Source: Polyangiaceae bacterium | GTDB lineage: Bacteria; Myxococcota_A; Polyangia; Polyangiales; Polyangiaceae | DNA length: 64,000 bases | Assembly (NCBI GenBank): GCA_016719945.1 | Contig: JADJYE010000005.1 | Location: forward strand, 1 to 64,000 | Reading direction: 5' to 3' | In this document: positions 25,125 to 34,105 of the stretch, one piece after another | Layout: each line of letters starts with the position of its first letter | How positions within the stretch are numbered: position 1 is the first letter of the stretch | Notes under the pieces: generated by a model | Databases searched by the model: none | The model's input: the letters and a program-made list of their open reading frames with translations, nothing else | Told to the model about the DNA's origin: nothing | Program-made: the position numbers and the translations under genes

Positions 25125-26053
25125 GCGTCCGCGGTTTGAGTGACGGACCGGTGCACCACGTCCCAATCCATCGCATGGCGATCGACGTGGGTTGGGTGAT
25201 CGTCACAGCGTCGCTGGCCGGCGCGGCGTGTGGAGATGCCCGCGGAGGCGGGGGGGCGGAAGTCGACGGGGCCGGCGGCTCCGGGGGCACGGAGGTCTCC
25301 GCCGTTGGGGGCACTGCCGGGAGCGGGGGGGCCGGGTCAGTCGGCCCTGACTTCGGCTGTGTAGGCAAGCCCGCGGAGCCGCCGGTGGCCAGCGAGTCGG
25401 AGGCGGAGGTGACGCTCCGGTTCTCCTACTTCGAGTCTCTCGATCAGGTTCACGTCCTCTCGGGCGCAACCGTCGAGGCATGTCTGCGCGACGACCCAAC
25501 GTGCGAGACGCCGATCGCGACCGCCGAGGAGAGCCCTTCGCTGGGTCTCTACACCCTGACGGTACCCATCAGCGAAACCGGCTTCGACGGCTCGTTCCAC
25601 GTGACGAGCCCGGCGACGGTTCCCTTCGCCAGGTTCGCCGAGTCACCGCTGGTCGGCGACTTCGTCGACGACTACGAGGTCATCGACTCCCCGGCTTCTC
25701 TCGCCGAGACCCTGACGGCTGCCGACCTCACCCTTGACCCAGGCCGCGGGTTGGCGTTCATCTTCGTGCTCGACTGCAAGGGAGGCAGCGCGCGGGGAGC
25801 CACCGTCTCGCTTGAGGGCGGCGATGAGCTCACGAGCGTCCACAACATGGACGCGTCGGGCCTCTATGTCGACCCAAGCGCAACCGCCCTTGGTGACTTT
25901 GGCCTCGCGCTCGCCATGAACGTTCCGGCGTCACCAGTCCGGGCGCGCGTCACGACGCCGACGGGTGAGGTCTTCGAGAGCCGACCGTTCCAGCCCATCG
26001 AGCAGGGAGAGGTCTACGTCTGGGTCGCTCCGACCACGGTCCTTCGCGACTAA
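25121..26053 (+). CDS. Lipoprotein of the ECF operon (2)
   Basis: 310 residues, ATGA-coupled to the upstream lipoprotein. An N-terminal hydrophobic stretch with lipobox SLAGAAC is followed by a Gly-rich linker (GGSGGTEVSAVGGTAGSGGA). The beta domain reads GCVGKPAEPP, then GATVEACLRDDPTCETP, which parallels the AIVRVCALTDPEC segment of the neighbour. The last gene of the five-gene coupled cluster; 39 bp separate it from the hydrolase gene. Function unknown. Confidence 0.65.
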   Translation: MSVRGLSDGPVHHVPIHRMAIDVGWVIVTASLAGAACGDARGGGGAEVDGAGGSGGTEVSAVGGTAGSGGAGSVGPDFGCVGKPAEPPVASESEAEVTLRFSYFESLDQVHVLSGATVEACLRDDPTCETPIATAEESPSLGLYTLTVPISETGFDGSFHVTSPATVPFARFAESPLVGDFVDDYEVIDSPASLAETLTAADLTLDPGRGLAFIFVLDCKGGSARGATVSLEGGDELTSVHNMDASGLYVDPSATALGDFGLALAMNVPASPVRARVTTPTGEVFESRPFQPIEQGEVYVWVAPTTVLRD

Positions 26054-26092
26054 GGGGCGGTGCCCATGCAAGCGAAGTAGGGAGGGGTTCAC

Positions 26093-27688
26093 ATGAATGG
26101 TTTCCGATGGGTGCTCGTGTCTGCGCTGCTGCCGGTCTTTGGAGCGTGCGACGACAGCGACGTGGATGCAGCGCAGGGCGGGGCCGGCGGCACGGGCGGG
26201 GCCGGCGGAGCGGTGCCCAACCTGGAGTTCTCTCCTTGCCTGCTGCGGGACACGCAGCCTTTCTCGACGCCCCCCACCGGCCCCCTCATGGTCGGAGAGC
26301 CCGAGGCTGGCCCGTCGACGATCGCAGAGTGGCTCGCTTACGCGGACCAGATCCCCGAGATGGACGAGGCAATGGCCGAGTGCGCAACCATGGCAGTGCC
26401 GGCACGATGGGCCGACCCGGAGGGCGACTCGATCGACGTCTTCGTCAAACGCTATCCTGCGTCGTTGCAGCCGGCGACGGGCCAGCTCTGGATGCTCGAG
26501 GGAGGACCGGGGTCGCCAAGCTCTACCTTGGAGCATCTCGCCTTCCTCATCGGCCAGGCAAACCCCACCCTCGACATCTACCTGCCCGATCACCGTGGCA
26601 CCGGGAGATCCACGTACGCGGTTTGTGGCACTTCATTCAGCGAGTGCGATACCGCCATCCCGCACCTGGACGGGCTGACTCCCACGAATGCCGCCCGCGA
26701 TCTGGCTGCCTTGATCGATGCGACCGCCGACGGCGCGGACGTGTTCGTGTACGGGGTGTCCTATGGCACGTACTGGGCACAGCGCTACCTCCAGATCCGC
26801 CCCGAGCAGCCGACCGCCGTCGTGCTCGATTCGGTCGTCCCGATGGGAATGGACTTCGCCGAGTTCGATCGAAACTTCGACGAGAAGGCGCGCCAGGTCC
26901 TCGCGCTCTGCGAGGCGGATCCGTTCTGCTCGGCGAAGCTTGGCGGAGACCCGATCGGCCGCGCCGAGGAGGTGATCGCCCAGGAGGGCTCCGCCTGCGA
27001 GCTGCCAGGCGGGGCCAAAGGCTTCTTTGGCTACCTCGTCGGCAGTGACTATTTCGATCGGTTGCTTCTCCCAGCGAGCATCTACCGTGTGCTGCGATGT
27101 GACGAGGCGGATCGGGAGTGGCTCCAGCGAGTCGCCGATTACCAGGACTGGTACGTCAGCGTCGTCACGGTCGGGTTTTCGGAAGCGGTCTTCCGGAACA
27201 TCATGTACTCCGAGTTTTGGCAGACCGACGCCACCTACTCGGAGCTGATTGCCCAGCAGGAGTCCCTGCTCGCGATATCAAGCCTGGCGGCGTGGGGCAT
27301 CGGGGCGGACCTCTGGCCGAGGTATCCGCGCGACGAGTACTACGGCCTGTGGCCGTCCTCCTCCGCGCCGACGCTCGCGCTTCAGGGCGGCTTCGACGCA
27401 AGAACGCCGTACGGCGAAGTGGTGAGCGCGCACTATTCGGGCGAAGGGCGATATTACGTGGAGTTGCCGAGCGCGGTGCACGGGGTGTTGGGGTCTCTCA
27501 ATTCGCCGATGACGCAGCTGGGCGATCCCGGTTGCGGATGGCAGATCATCCAGACCTTCCTCTCGGATCCTAGCGTGCGCCCCGACACGTCGTGCATCGA
27601 CGAGATGCTGCCGATCGACTTCGCGAACCCGCCGCCTGGGTGGCTGTCGCAGATCGGGATCGATGATCTGTGGGAGAACGCGCCTTGA
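26093..27688 (+). CDS. S33-type alpha/beta-hydrolase lipoprotein (1)
   Basis: 531 residues. A lipobox LPVFGAC and Gly-rich linker precede an alpha/beta-hydrolase of the tripeptidyl-aminopeptidase/S33 group. Visible: oxyanion LEGGPGSPS, YLPDHRGTGRS, nucleophile elbow VYGVSYGTYWAQRY, acid in GGFDARTPYGE and His in SAVHGVLG. Cys-rich inserts probably form disulphides. It is probably an outer-surface or periplasmic peptidase or esterase. A paralogue lies at 58258-59838 with the same layout. GGAGG lies about 12 bases upstream of the ATG. Confidence 0.8.
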   Translation: MNGFRWVLVSALLPVFGACDDSDVDAAQGGAGGTGGAGGAVPNLEFSPCLLRDTQPFSTPPTGPLMVGEPEAGPSTIAEWLAYADQIPEMDEAMAECATMAVPARWADPEGDSIDVFVKRYPASLQPATGQLWMLEGGPGSPSSTLEHLAFLIGQANPTLDIYLPDHRGTGRSTYAVCGTSFSECDTAIPHLDGLTPTNAARDLAALIDATADGADVFVYGVSYGTYWAQRYLQIRPEQPTAVVLDSVVPMGMDFAEFDRNFDEKARQVLALCEADPFCSAKLGGDPIGRAEEVIAQEGSACELPGGAKGFFGYLVGSDYFDRLLLPASIYRVLRCDEADREWLQRVADYQDWYVSVVTVGFSEAVFRNIMYSEFWQTDATYSELIAQQESLLAISSLAAWGIGADLWPRYPRDEYYGLWPSSSAPTLALQGGFDARTPYGEVVSAHYSGEGRYYVELPSAVHGVLGSLNSPMTQLGDPGCGWQIIQTFLSDPSVRPDTSCIDEMLPIDFANPPPGWLSQIGIDDLWENAP

Positions 27689-27715
27689 GCCGCGCGCTTG
27701 CCCCTCACGCGAAGC

Positions 27716-27964
27716 TCACAGCTTCGGCGGTCCCTTCGACGTCCGGCGCGCTCGCACCTCTTCCAGAAGCTCGTCCATCGCATCCCGCGTATCCGAGTCG
27801 ACCGTCTCCAGCGCTTGAAAAAACTCGCTGCTCCACTCCGACGTATTCGCAAGCTCGCGCTCAAGCGCCTTCACGATGAGACGATTTCTGCTGATCTTCA
27901 AGGCCCGAGCCCGGCGATCCACTGCGTCGAGTAGCGGCTTCGGCAGATGAACGCTGGTTGCCAT
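27716..27964 (-). CDS. Orphan RHH antitoxin-like protein
   Basis: 82 residues. ATSVHLPKPLLDAVDRRARA, then ISRNRLIVKALERELAN is a ribbon-helix-helix domain. The tail WSSEFFQALETVDSDTRDAM and basic end (RARRTSKGPPKL) resemble antitoxins paired with VapC/PIN or MazF toxins. No toxin gene follows on the same strand: the next gene (26093-27688) is convergent. The start is the ATG at 27964, overlapped by a dyad. Possibly an array outlier left after toxin loss. Confidence 0.65.
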   Translation of the reverse strand: MATSVHLPKPLLDAVDRRARALKISRNRLIVKALERELANTSEWSSEFFQALETVDSDTRDAMDELLEEVRARRTSKGPPKL

Positions 27965-27967
27965 GAC

Positions 27968-27983
27968 TATACTCGCGAGCATA
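27968..27983. promoter_or_regulatory. Dyad upstream of orphan RHH gene
   Basis: TATACTCGCGAGCATA, 14 of 16 positions symmetric, centred on CTCGCGAG and 4 bases upstream of the ATG. A likely autoregulatory operator. Confidence 0.45.
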
Positions 27984-28017
27984 AGCTCTACGCGCCGGCG
28001 GGCAAGCGCCCTGGCCC

Positions 28018-28077
28018 GCCTACCGACGCGCTGGAGCAGACGGCCTTCGGCCGCCGCAGAACGCCAGTACGTAAGCC
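28018..28077. other. Degenerate attC-like sequence
   Basis: CGCCTACCGACGCGCTGG ... CAGAACGCCAGTACGTAAGCC. The right side nearly matches attC-4 (AACGCCAGTACGTTAG). The hairpin GGCCTTCGGCC is central. It is upstream of the orphan antitoxin, 7 kb beyond the main array. Confidence 0.35.
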
Positions 28078-28174
28078 AGAAGCTGCGACCTGCGTTATCG
28101 CAGGCACGCCACTCCCGCTCCCGCGCCCACGCCCGCTCCCCCCCTTGAGCGGAGCCTGACCTGGACGGCCCACG

Positions 28175-28750
28175 ATGTATCATCTTCGCGTGGTCCGAAG
28201 CTGGATGTTGATCGCGCTGGTGTTCGCGTGCGCTTGCGAGGGCGCGGGGAAGCCGGCTCCCGGAGCTGGCCCGTCGTCGTCGGCTCCGACGGCAGTCATG
28301 GCGGAAGCGCCGCCGGCCGCATCGCCGCAAGGCGTGCCGACCCACGGCGGCGTGTCGGCGTCGGCGTCGGCGAGCGCCGTGGCCGGTGCTCCCGTGGAAG
28401 CCTGGGCCGTGGTCGCGACGGCCTGTCGCAGCGGCACCTTCGTCTCGAACGGGCAGTCGGTCGTGATGGGCGAGCCTGTCCACCAGTATCTGCGGTTCCA
28501 TCCGGACGGTGTGGCCATCGCCCAATCGATCTTGGCCGTGCGCACTCCTGGCTCACCGCCGCCGGCCATCTTTCATCGCGACAATGGCACCTCGCGCCAC
28601 ATGACCTACCGTACGGAAGGCGCGCAGCTTCGTTTTGTCTATGGCACCATGGACTACGTGCTGGATCTGCAGCGGCCCCCGTACCGCGCGGTCACCACGC
28701 CCGTCGCGGGCGGCGCGAAGAGCGTCGAGCTGTACGCATGCATTCCATGA
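28175..28750 (+). CDS. Hypothetical lipoprotein
   Basis: 191 residues. Signal peptide with lipobox FACAC, then a low-complexity Pro/Ala/Ser linker (APTAVMAEAPPAASPQG). A compact domain follows (VATACRSGTFVSNGQSVVMG, then YLRFHPDGVAIAQSIL) and a C-terminal Cys (VELYACIP) that could pair with TAC. Family not recognised. It resembles small envelope lipoproteins common in this lineage. Confidence 0.6.
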   Translation: MYHLRVVRSWMLIALVFACACEGAGKPAPGAGPSSSAPTAVMAEAPPAASPQGVPTHGGVSASASASAVAGAPVEAWAVVATACRSGTFVSNGQSVVMGEPVHQYLRFHPDGVAIAQSILAVRTPGSPPPAIFHRDNGTSRHMTYRTEGAQLRFVYGTMDYVLDLQRPPYRAVTTPVAGGAKSVELYACIP

Positions 28751-28790
28751 ACGCCCCGGGGGTCGGCCGCCGGGCCGCGTATCAACTCTA

Positions 28791-28856
28791 TTTCGCCCCG
28801 GCTCGCCTGCGTTCGAGAGGGTGCTGTCCGTTCTCCAGAAGCTGTTCTCCCGGTAG
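28791..28856 (+). pseudogene. MazF C-terminal fragment
   Basis: The last 21 codons (GSPAFERVLSVLQKLFSR and stop) match the end of the MazF at 19707-20048 (SPAFEKVLSLLQEMFAP). No start or catalytic part is present. A relic of a deleted toxin gene, near the orphan antitoxin and the degenerate attC. Confidence 0.55.
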
Positions 28857-28968
28857 CCTGATCTGAACGTCAGCCGCACATGGACATCGACCCGATCAAC
28901 GCCGTCCTCCGAGCCAGGCCTGGTAGCGGAGATCGTGACCCAGGCGGCGGTAGCCGCTGCGAGGAACC

Positions 28969-29412
28969 ATGGCCCCCTGGATGACCATCGCGCTCTCCGT
29001 CGCCGCCGCGCTCGTTCTCCTGTTCCTGCTGCTGCGCTGGGCGCAGCGTGGCCTGGCAGCGGCTCGCGCCAACCTGACCGAGATCGCCGCCGGCCGGACC
29101 GCGCGCCGCCAGAGCGCCGCTCACAGCTTCGGCATCCGCTCGCGGGGCGCCGGCCAGCTACGCGGCGCCGGCTACCTGGCGCTGTTCGATGACGAGCTGG
29201 TGTTCGTCCAGGCGATCGCCAACAACCACGTCCGCGCCAAGCTCAGCGACATCGTCGGTGTCACCACGCCGCGCTCGTTCCTGGGCAAGACCCAAGGCGT
29301 CAAGCTGCTCGCCGTCGAGTGGCGCACCGGCGCCGCCACCGACCAGGTCGCCTTGCGGGTCCCGGACCTCGACGCCTGGCTCGCGGACCTGGGCGGCGTT
29401 ACCGGCGACTGA
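28969..29412 (+). CDS. Small membrane protein with PH-like domain
   Basis: 147 residues. One N-terminal transmembrane helix (TIALSVAAALVLLFLLLRWA), then a cytoplasmic-type beta domain: AGYLALFDDELVFVQAIANN, then RAKLSDIVGVTTPRSFLGKT and KLLAVEWRTGAATDQVALRV. This layout matches bacterial PH-like/GRAM-like single-pass proteins. Function unknown. It is followed by a paired-palindrome repeat region. Confidence 0.6.
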   Translation: MAPWMTIALSVAAALVLLFLLLRWAQRGLAAARANLTEIAAGRTARRQSAAHSFGIRSRGAGQLRGAGYLALFDDELVFVQAIANNHVRAKLSDIVGVTTPRSFLGKTQGVKLLAVEWRTGAATDQVALRVPDLDAWLADLGGVTGD

Positions 29413-29451
29413 CAGGCCGGGGTCCGAGTGGTTCAGTGGTTGTCTCGGGGC

Positions 29452-29637
29452 GGCGACAGCAAGGCGGGACCTTGCGGCAAGGAGTGCCCTCGCTGTCGCC
29501 GGAACCGGGTGCGAATTCGTTGGGGCTGCAGAAAAGACTAGGGCTGCGGCTCGGAAGCGGTGGTTGCTGGGCGTGAATGGCCGGATGCGGCGACAGCAAG
29601 GCGGGACCTTGTGGCAAGGAGTGCCCTCGCTGTCGCC
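29452..29637. repeat. Paired 49-bp palindromes (REP-like), unit 1
   Basis: Two 49-bp copies at 29452-29500 and 29589-29637, each opening GGCGACAGCAAGG and closing CTCGCTGTCGCC. They are in direct orientation, 137 bp apart. The same paired unit occurs three times at 54.8-57.2 kb. The rest of 29413-29760 holds no gene that I can support. Confidence 0.8.
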
Positions 29638-29760
29638 GGAACCGGGTCGAGAGGGATGGGGGCGAGCTCGAGGAGGGCCAACGCCTCTATCTCTACTGGG
29701 AGCCGTAGGCCCCGAGAGCAGGCGAGCCGAGTCGGGGCTCTTTCATGCTAGATCGTCGCG

Positions 29761-30189
29761 ATGAAGCTGCTCACGGCCCGCTCCGAGCTCCTCGACGACC
29801 TCGCGCTCCTCGCGCTCCGGCTGACCTCTGGCGGGTACCTCGCCTTGCACGGCCTCAGTAAGCTCCGCGGCGGCGTCGAGAAGTTCGCGGGGGGCCTCGC
29901 AGACAAGGGCTTCCCGCTCCCCGGCTTGATGGCGTGGAGCGCGACGCTCGCGGAGCTCGTGGGCGGCACCCTGGTTGCGATCGGCCTGGTGACCCGGCCC
30001 GCGGCGGTCAGCCTCGCGATCACGATGGTCGTGGCGATCCTCAGCACGCACGCGCATCAGGTCAAACAGCTCGGCACGGGCGGCGGCGTGGGCTTCGAGT
30101 ACCCGTCGTTGCTCGCCGTCGTGATGCTCCTCCTCGCGGTGAGCGGCCCCGGTAGGCTCTCCCTCGATCGGCGCTTGTTCAAGGCCTAG
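29761..30189 (+). CDS. DoxX-family membrane protein
   Basis: 142 residues with four predicted transmembrane helices. The DoxX pattern is LLALRLTSGGYLALHGLSKL, then LAELVGGTLVAIGLVTRPAA and PSLLAVVMLLLAVSGPGRLS. DoxX proteins are small inner-membrane proteins, some linked to quinone or redox and sulphur metabolism; the role here is open. Starts at ATG 29761 with no clear ribosome site. Confidence 0.8.
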   Translation: MKLLTARSELLDDLALLALRLTSGGYLALHGLSKLRGGVEKFAGGLADKGFPLPGLMAWSATLAELVGGTLVAIGLVTRPAAVSLAITMVVAILSTHAHQVKQLGTGGGVGFEYPSLLAVVMLLLAVSGPGRLSLDRRLFKA

Positions 30190-30199
30190 AAGTAGGGCG

Positions 30200-31189
30200 T
30201 CATCTCCGCTGCTGCCGCCCGCCGCCCGAGCGAATGGCGAGCGCCATCGCGGCGGCGACCATCGCCGCGCCCCACCACGGCGTGGCGCGGGTCGGCAGCG
30301 CCACGCACCCGGCGGCCTCGGGCTCGGGCTCGGGCTCCGGGCAATGGGAACCTTCCTGGTTGCTCCATAGGGGGTCCTCCAGGGCGAGAGACACGTCGCA
30401 TGGGGGCCTGGGTCCGGCGGCGCTGAGGATGTCGACCAAGGTCTCGCGGGCCAGCGTCAGCGGTGCGTCGGCGCCCAGCGCGGAGCAGACGGCGGTGTCG
30501 ACCGTCGACGCGTCGAGCATGGGGAAGACGAGCCTGACGGATCCGCCGTCGGCCGGATCGAGCGACGCGATCCATCGGTGCCCTGCCGCGGGCTCCGGGA
30601 TCCCGAAGATCGGCCCAGCGGATGGCAATACGTCGCCGGCCGCGAGCTCGCTCCCCCCGACGAGGACCGCTTCGACGCGGACACTCGCCTCGTCGAGCAC
30701 GGTGGCCTCGAGCACGGTGTCGGGGCTCTCGAGCATGCAGATGCAAGCCGCCGCGACCTGGCAATACGAGGGCTGGATGATCGCGGCTTCGCGCACGCTG
30801 AGGCCGTTTCGCCAGAGCCAGGCCCGGAAGGCCCCGTCGCCCGCGAGATCTCGAACCCGCGCGTGGTTATTCTCGGCTGCGACCCTCGCCACGAGCGCTG
30901 TCTCCCCGGTCGCCTCCAGGAGATGCGCGACCGCGCAGCGCGTCCCGTCGAGCTCGTCCACGAAGGAGGGCGCGGGCGCCGTGAGCCGATGGTTCTTGGG
31001 GAATCGCCGGCGCGCGCGGTACCGACCCAGCTCCTCGAGCAACGCCGCGCGATGCACGCGCTGCGCGGCGCCGAGCCCTGGCTGGCCAAGGCCCACGGCG
31101 CCTGGCCCCGCGGCCCCGAGCAGCGCGAGCACCTGTTCAAAGTGTCGATGCACCCGCGTGTTCTCTGCCCCTGCCGTCCATCGCCTCAT
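30200..31189 (-). CDS. Hypothetical protein with C-terminal membrane anchor
   Basis: 329 residues from ATG 31189 (an extended frame starts at 31255). The N-terminal helical part reads FEQVLALLGAAGPGAVGLGQ and NHARVRDLAGDGAFRAWLWR. The middle has CQVAAACICMLES and a beta segment (VEAVLVGGSELAAGDVLPSA). The C-terminus is an acidic Pro-Glu linker, then a membrane helix (PWWGAAMVAAAMALAIRSGG) and basic tail (RQQRR). That ending resembles MYXO-CTERM-type sorting signals, although the Cys is earlier (EAAGCVALP). Function unknown. Confidence 0.6.
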   Translation of the reverse strand: MRRWTAGAENTRVHRHFEQVLALLGAAGPGAVGLGQPGLGAAQRVHRAALLEELGRYRARRRFPKNHRLTAPAPSFVDELDGTRCAVAHLLEATGETALVARVAAENNHARVRDLAGDGAFRAWLWRNGLSVREAAIIQPSYCQVAAACICMLESPDTVLEATVLDEASVRVEAVLVGGSELAAGDVLPSAGPIFGIPEPAAGHRWIASLDPADGGSVRLVFPMLDASTVDTAVCSALGADAPLTLARETLVDILSAAGPRPPCDVSLALEDPLWSNQEGSHCPEPEPEPEAAGCVALPTRATPWWGAAMVAAAMALAIRSGGGRQQRR

Positions 31190-31292
31190 GGGTTCGCTCC
31201 GTCCTCGGCCCGCGTGACGAGCTCGCGTCCAACTGGGTGGCTCGACCCGACGCACCCCATCACGAAAAGCTCACGCGGGCCCTCGAGCATAC

Positions 31293-32885
31293 CTAGGAAT
31301 GTCGGTCGAGACATTCGCGCACGGCCGCGGCGAGCGTGGAGAAGTCGTACGGCTTGGGGAGAAACTTCACGTCTTGTCCGAACGTCCGGTCGTCGCCCAC
31401 CATTTCGGCGCTATAGCCGCTGACGATGATCACCTTCAGCGACGGCTTCGACGCTCGCAGGCGCGACGAAAGCTCGAGCCCGGAGACGCCCTTCGGCATG
31501 ACCATGTCGGAGAAGAGCAGATCGAAGCGCCCTGCCTCGGTCTCCCAGACCTTCAGCGCATCCACGCCGTTCGAGGCCTCGACCACCTCGTAGCCGAGCT
31601 GGCGGAAGCACATCACCGCCATACGCCGCAGGGCGACCTCGTCCTCGACGACCAGGACGCGCTCGCTTCCGCGAGGCGTCGTCTTCGGTGCGGGGGCGAG
31701 GTCGGCGCGCGGGCGCGCGGGGACGCGCGGTAGAAGGACCGTGAACGTGCTCCCCTGACCGACGTGGCTCTCGATCTCGATCCACCCGCCGTGCTTCGCC
31801 ACGATGCCGTGGACCGTCGCGAGGCCCAGACCTGTGCCCTTGCCTTGCGGCTTGGTCGTGAAGAACGGCTCGAACATGTGCTGCAGCAGCGAAGGGTCCA
31901 TGCCCGAGCCGGTGTCCGCGACCCTGAGGCAGACGTAGCTCCCTGGCTTCGCGGACGGATGTCGCTGCGCAGCCTCCGCGCCGAGCGAGAGGGGCGTCAG
32001 CGAGAGAGAGAGTCGACCCCCGTTGGGCATCGCGTCGCGGGCGTTCAAGCACAGCATCGTGACGACCTGCTGGAGCATGCCCGCGTCGCCCTCGAGCCAG
32101 AGCGGCTCGCTGCTGGTCTCCAGGGCGACCTGGATCTCCGCGCCGAGCAGCCGCTCGAGGAGCTTCAGCGGCTCGTCGACCAACCTGGCCGCGTCGAGCG
32201 GGGCGAACCGCATGACCTGACGCCGGCTGAACAGGAGCAGCCGCTTCGTCAGCGCAGCCGCGCGATTCATCGCCTCGAGCAGCTCTTGGTGCACCTGGTC
32301 CAGCGCTTCGCGCGGCAGCTCGGGGCCGCGGCGCAACATGTTGAGCTGCAGGATGGCCGCCGCCAAGATGTTGTTGAAATCGTGGGCAATCCCCCAGGCT
32401 AGCTGACCGACTGCCTCCATCTTCTGGGCCCGCAGGAGCTGTGCTTGGAGGTCGGCGCGGGCCAGCTCGGCGCGCCGCTGCGCGGAGATGTCCATCACGG
32501 CGACGCGAATGGCGCCAGCGCCGTCGAGGCTCGGCGAGACGGTCGCGACGACGTGGGTGTGCAGCGTCATCCCGTCACTCCGAACGAACCCCACGTCGTA
32601 CGACTGTGGGCCCTGGGTCTCGAGCAGCCGCTTGCGGTGGAGGTCATGGGTGTCGGCGTCCTCCGGGACGATGAAGCGCACGAGCGGATGAGACAGGAGC
32701 TTGCCCCGTGGGACGCCGAGCATCGACACGGCCGTCAAGTTGACCGCGGTGATCAAGCCGGGCTCGCTCAACGAGAAGTAGCCCACGGGCGCGTTCTCGA
32801 AGAGATCGAGGTAGCGGGCGCGCGAGGCCTCGAGCGCGAGTGACCCGCGACGCAGCTTGGCCTTGAGTCGCTCTCGATGCTGCAA
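31293..32885 (-). CDS. PAS sensor histidine kinase with receiver domain
   Basis: 530 residues. TTG start at 32885, with GGAGAGG 8 bases upstream. PAS domain at about 25-140 (YLDLFENAPVGYFSLSEPGL). HisKA H-box GIAHDFNNILAAA; HATPase with N box LCLNARDAMPNGG, G1 DTGSGMDPSLLQHMFEPFFT and G2 GTGLGLATVHGIV. The C-terminal receiver domain has its phospho-acceptor Asp in LLFSDMVMP and Lys in KFLPKPYDF. The order is typical of hybrid kinases. Upstream DNA is now group II intron, so its promoter region may have been altered. Confidence 0.85.
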   Translation of the reverse strand: MQHRERLKAKLRRGSLALEASRARYLDLFENAPVGYFSLSEPGLITAVNLTAVSMLGVPRGKLLSHPLVRFIVPEDADTHDLHRKRLLETQGPQSYDVGFVRSDGMTLHTHVVATVSPSLDGAGAIRVAVMDISAQRRAELARADLQAQLLRAQKMEAVGQLAWGIAHDFNNILAAAILQLNMLRRGPELPREALDQVHQELLEAMNRAAALTKRLLLFSRRQVMRFAPLDAARLVDEPLKLLERLLGAEIQVALETSSEPLWLEGDAGMLQQVVTMLCLNARDAMPNGGRLSLSLTPLSLGAEAAQRHPSAKPGSYVCLRVADTGSGMDPSLLQHMFEPFFTTKPQGKGTGLGLATVHGIVAKHGGWIEIESHVGQGSTFTVLLPRVPARPRADLAPAPKTTPRGSERVLVVEDEVALRRMAVMCFRQLGYEVVEASNGVDALKVWETEAGRFDLLFSDMVMPKGVSGLELSSRLRASKPSLKVIIVSGYSAEMVGDDRTFGQDVKFLPKPYDFSTLAAAVRECLDRHS

Positions 32886-33007
32886 AATGGCGGCCTCTCC
32901 GCTGCGAATCGTCGCGCGGCTCTCCCCTTGGATCGGAACGATAGCACGGACGCCAGCGGCGCGGCGGCGAACCGCCCGCAGCGAATTGCGCACAACGCGG
33001 CGAAAGG

Positions 33008-33041
33008 ACGAGACCCGCCTCGCGGCGGGTCTCGTGGTTTT
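33008..33041 (+). terminator. Rho-independent terminator hairpin at intron insertion site
   Basis: Perfect 12-bp stem ACGAGACCCGCC / GGCGGGTCTCGT with a TCGC loop, then GGTTTT. The intron begins at the next base (33042, GTGCGC). Group IIC introns characteristically insert just after such hairpins. Confidence 0.75.
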
Positions 33042-33868
33042 GTGCGCCCAGCATGGGCGCGACCTTGCGGGTGCAAGTCCCGCCGAGAGGAGACCATCCT
33101 GATCGAAGCGAGCCGCAACTGCGGGAGGGCGACCGACCGTGGGGAGGAAGCGGGGAGCGAAACCGCGGGCCGATGGACAAGAACCCGATACGAGGCGGCG
33201 CCGAGTGGGGCGAGCGGGCAAATGACCGCGAAGCTCCGATGGTCGAGGCTCAGGCGACGTAAATCGGGCGGTCGTGCGGGGAAGGGTCGCGTTCTTACCT
33301 GGGGAGATCTCGCCCTGGGCCTGAAAGGGCCACGCGCAAGCGGAGCGAGAAGTCAGCCGAGGCCGTAGTAGGCGCGGGCAACTGCGACGAAGGGCCGAAC
33401 GGAGAGGAGAGCGAAACGATCGTGCGTCTCGGAGGCAAACGGCCGCAGATGTCGAGGCAACTTGAGCTTCCGCTAAGGGGTAGGGACGAAATCCGAGAGC
33501 AGAGCGGAGCGCGGAAGCGCCGACGGCGACGCACGGAAACGAGCGCTCGGGAGCGAGCGACCTGATGGAGCGCGTGTGCGAACGCGCGAACCTCCAGGCC
33601 GCGCTGAAACGGGTGAAGAAGAACAAAGGGCAGTCCCGGCATCGACGGGATGACGGTGGATGAGCTGCCGGAGCACCTGAAGACCCACTGGCCCGCGCTG
33701 CGCGAGCAACTGCTCACGGGCACGTACCAGCCGTCCCCGGTGCGAAGGCATGGGATCCCGAAGAGCGGTGGTGGGGTGCGCGAGCTTGGCATCCCGACCG
33801 TCGTCGATCGGTTCATCCAGCAAGCCATCCTGCAGGTGCTCGGACCTCGTTTCGATTCGACCTTCTCG

Positions 33869-33874
33869 CAGTAC
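33869..33874. repeat. IS21 target-site duplication, left copy
   Basis: CAGTAC, paired with CAGCAC at 36693-36698 (one mismatch). The uninterrupted site in intron copy 2 reads GCAGTACAGCTACGG. Confidence 0.6.
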
Positions 33875-34042
33875 TGCCGGTTCGCAGGGTCATGGGGCCA
33901 CCCGGCGAAGTTTTTCGCAGGGTCATGGGGCCACCCCGATTCGCAGGATGATGGGGCCACCGGCAGGAGGGTCTGAGAGATTTGCAGGCAGATGGGGCCA
34001 CCCCTGACCGAGATTTGCAGGGTCATGGGGCCACCCCAGCGG
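33875..34042 (+). repeat. IS21 left subterminal repeats (5 copies)
   Basis: Five copies of GCAGGGTCATGGGGCCACC-like units. The inverted counterparts (GGTGGCCCCAT.. reversed as TGGCCCCATGACCCTGC) occur at 36530-36692. Confidence 0.8.
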
Positions 34043-34105
34043 AGCGACCTGAAGTGAGCGAAGGTTCTTCCCGACGTCGGCGCCGGTCGCCGCCGGGAGG
34101 AGTCG

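Noticed and set aside
29413..29760. Open frames through the paired palindromes
   Set aside because: They are repeat-driven and lack a ribosome site or recognisable domains.
33875..34042. Tandem repeats as an origin or iteron array
   Set aside because: Inverted counterparts at 36530-36692 and the IS21 genes between them show they are transposon ends.
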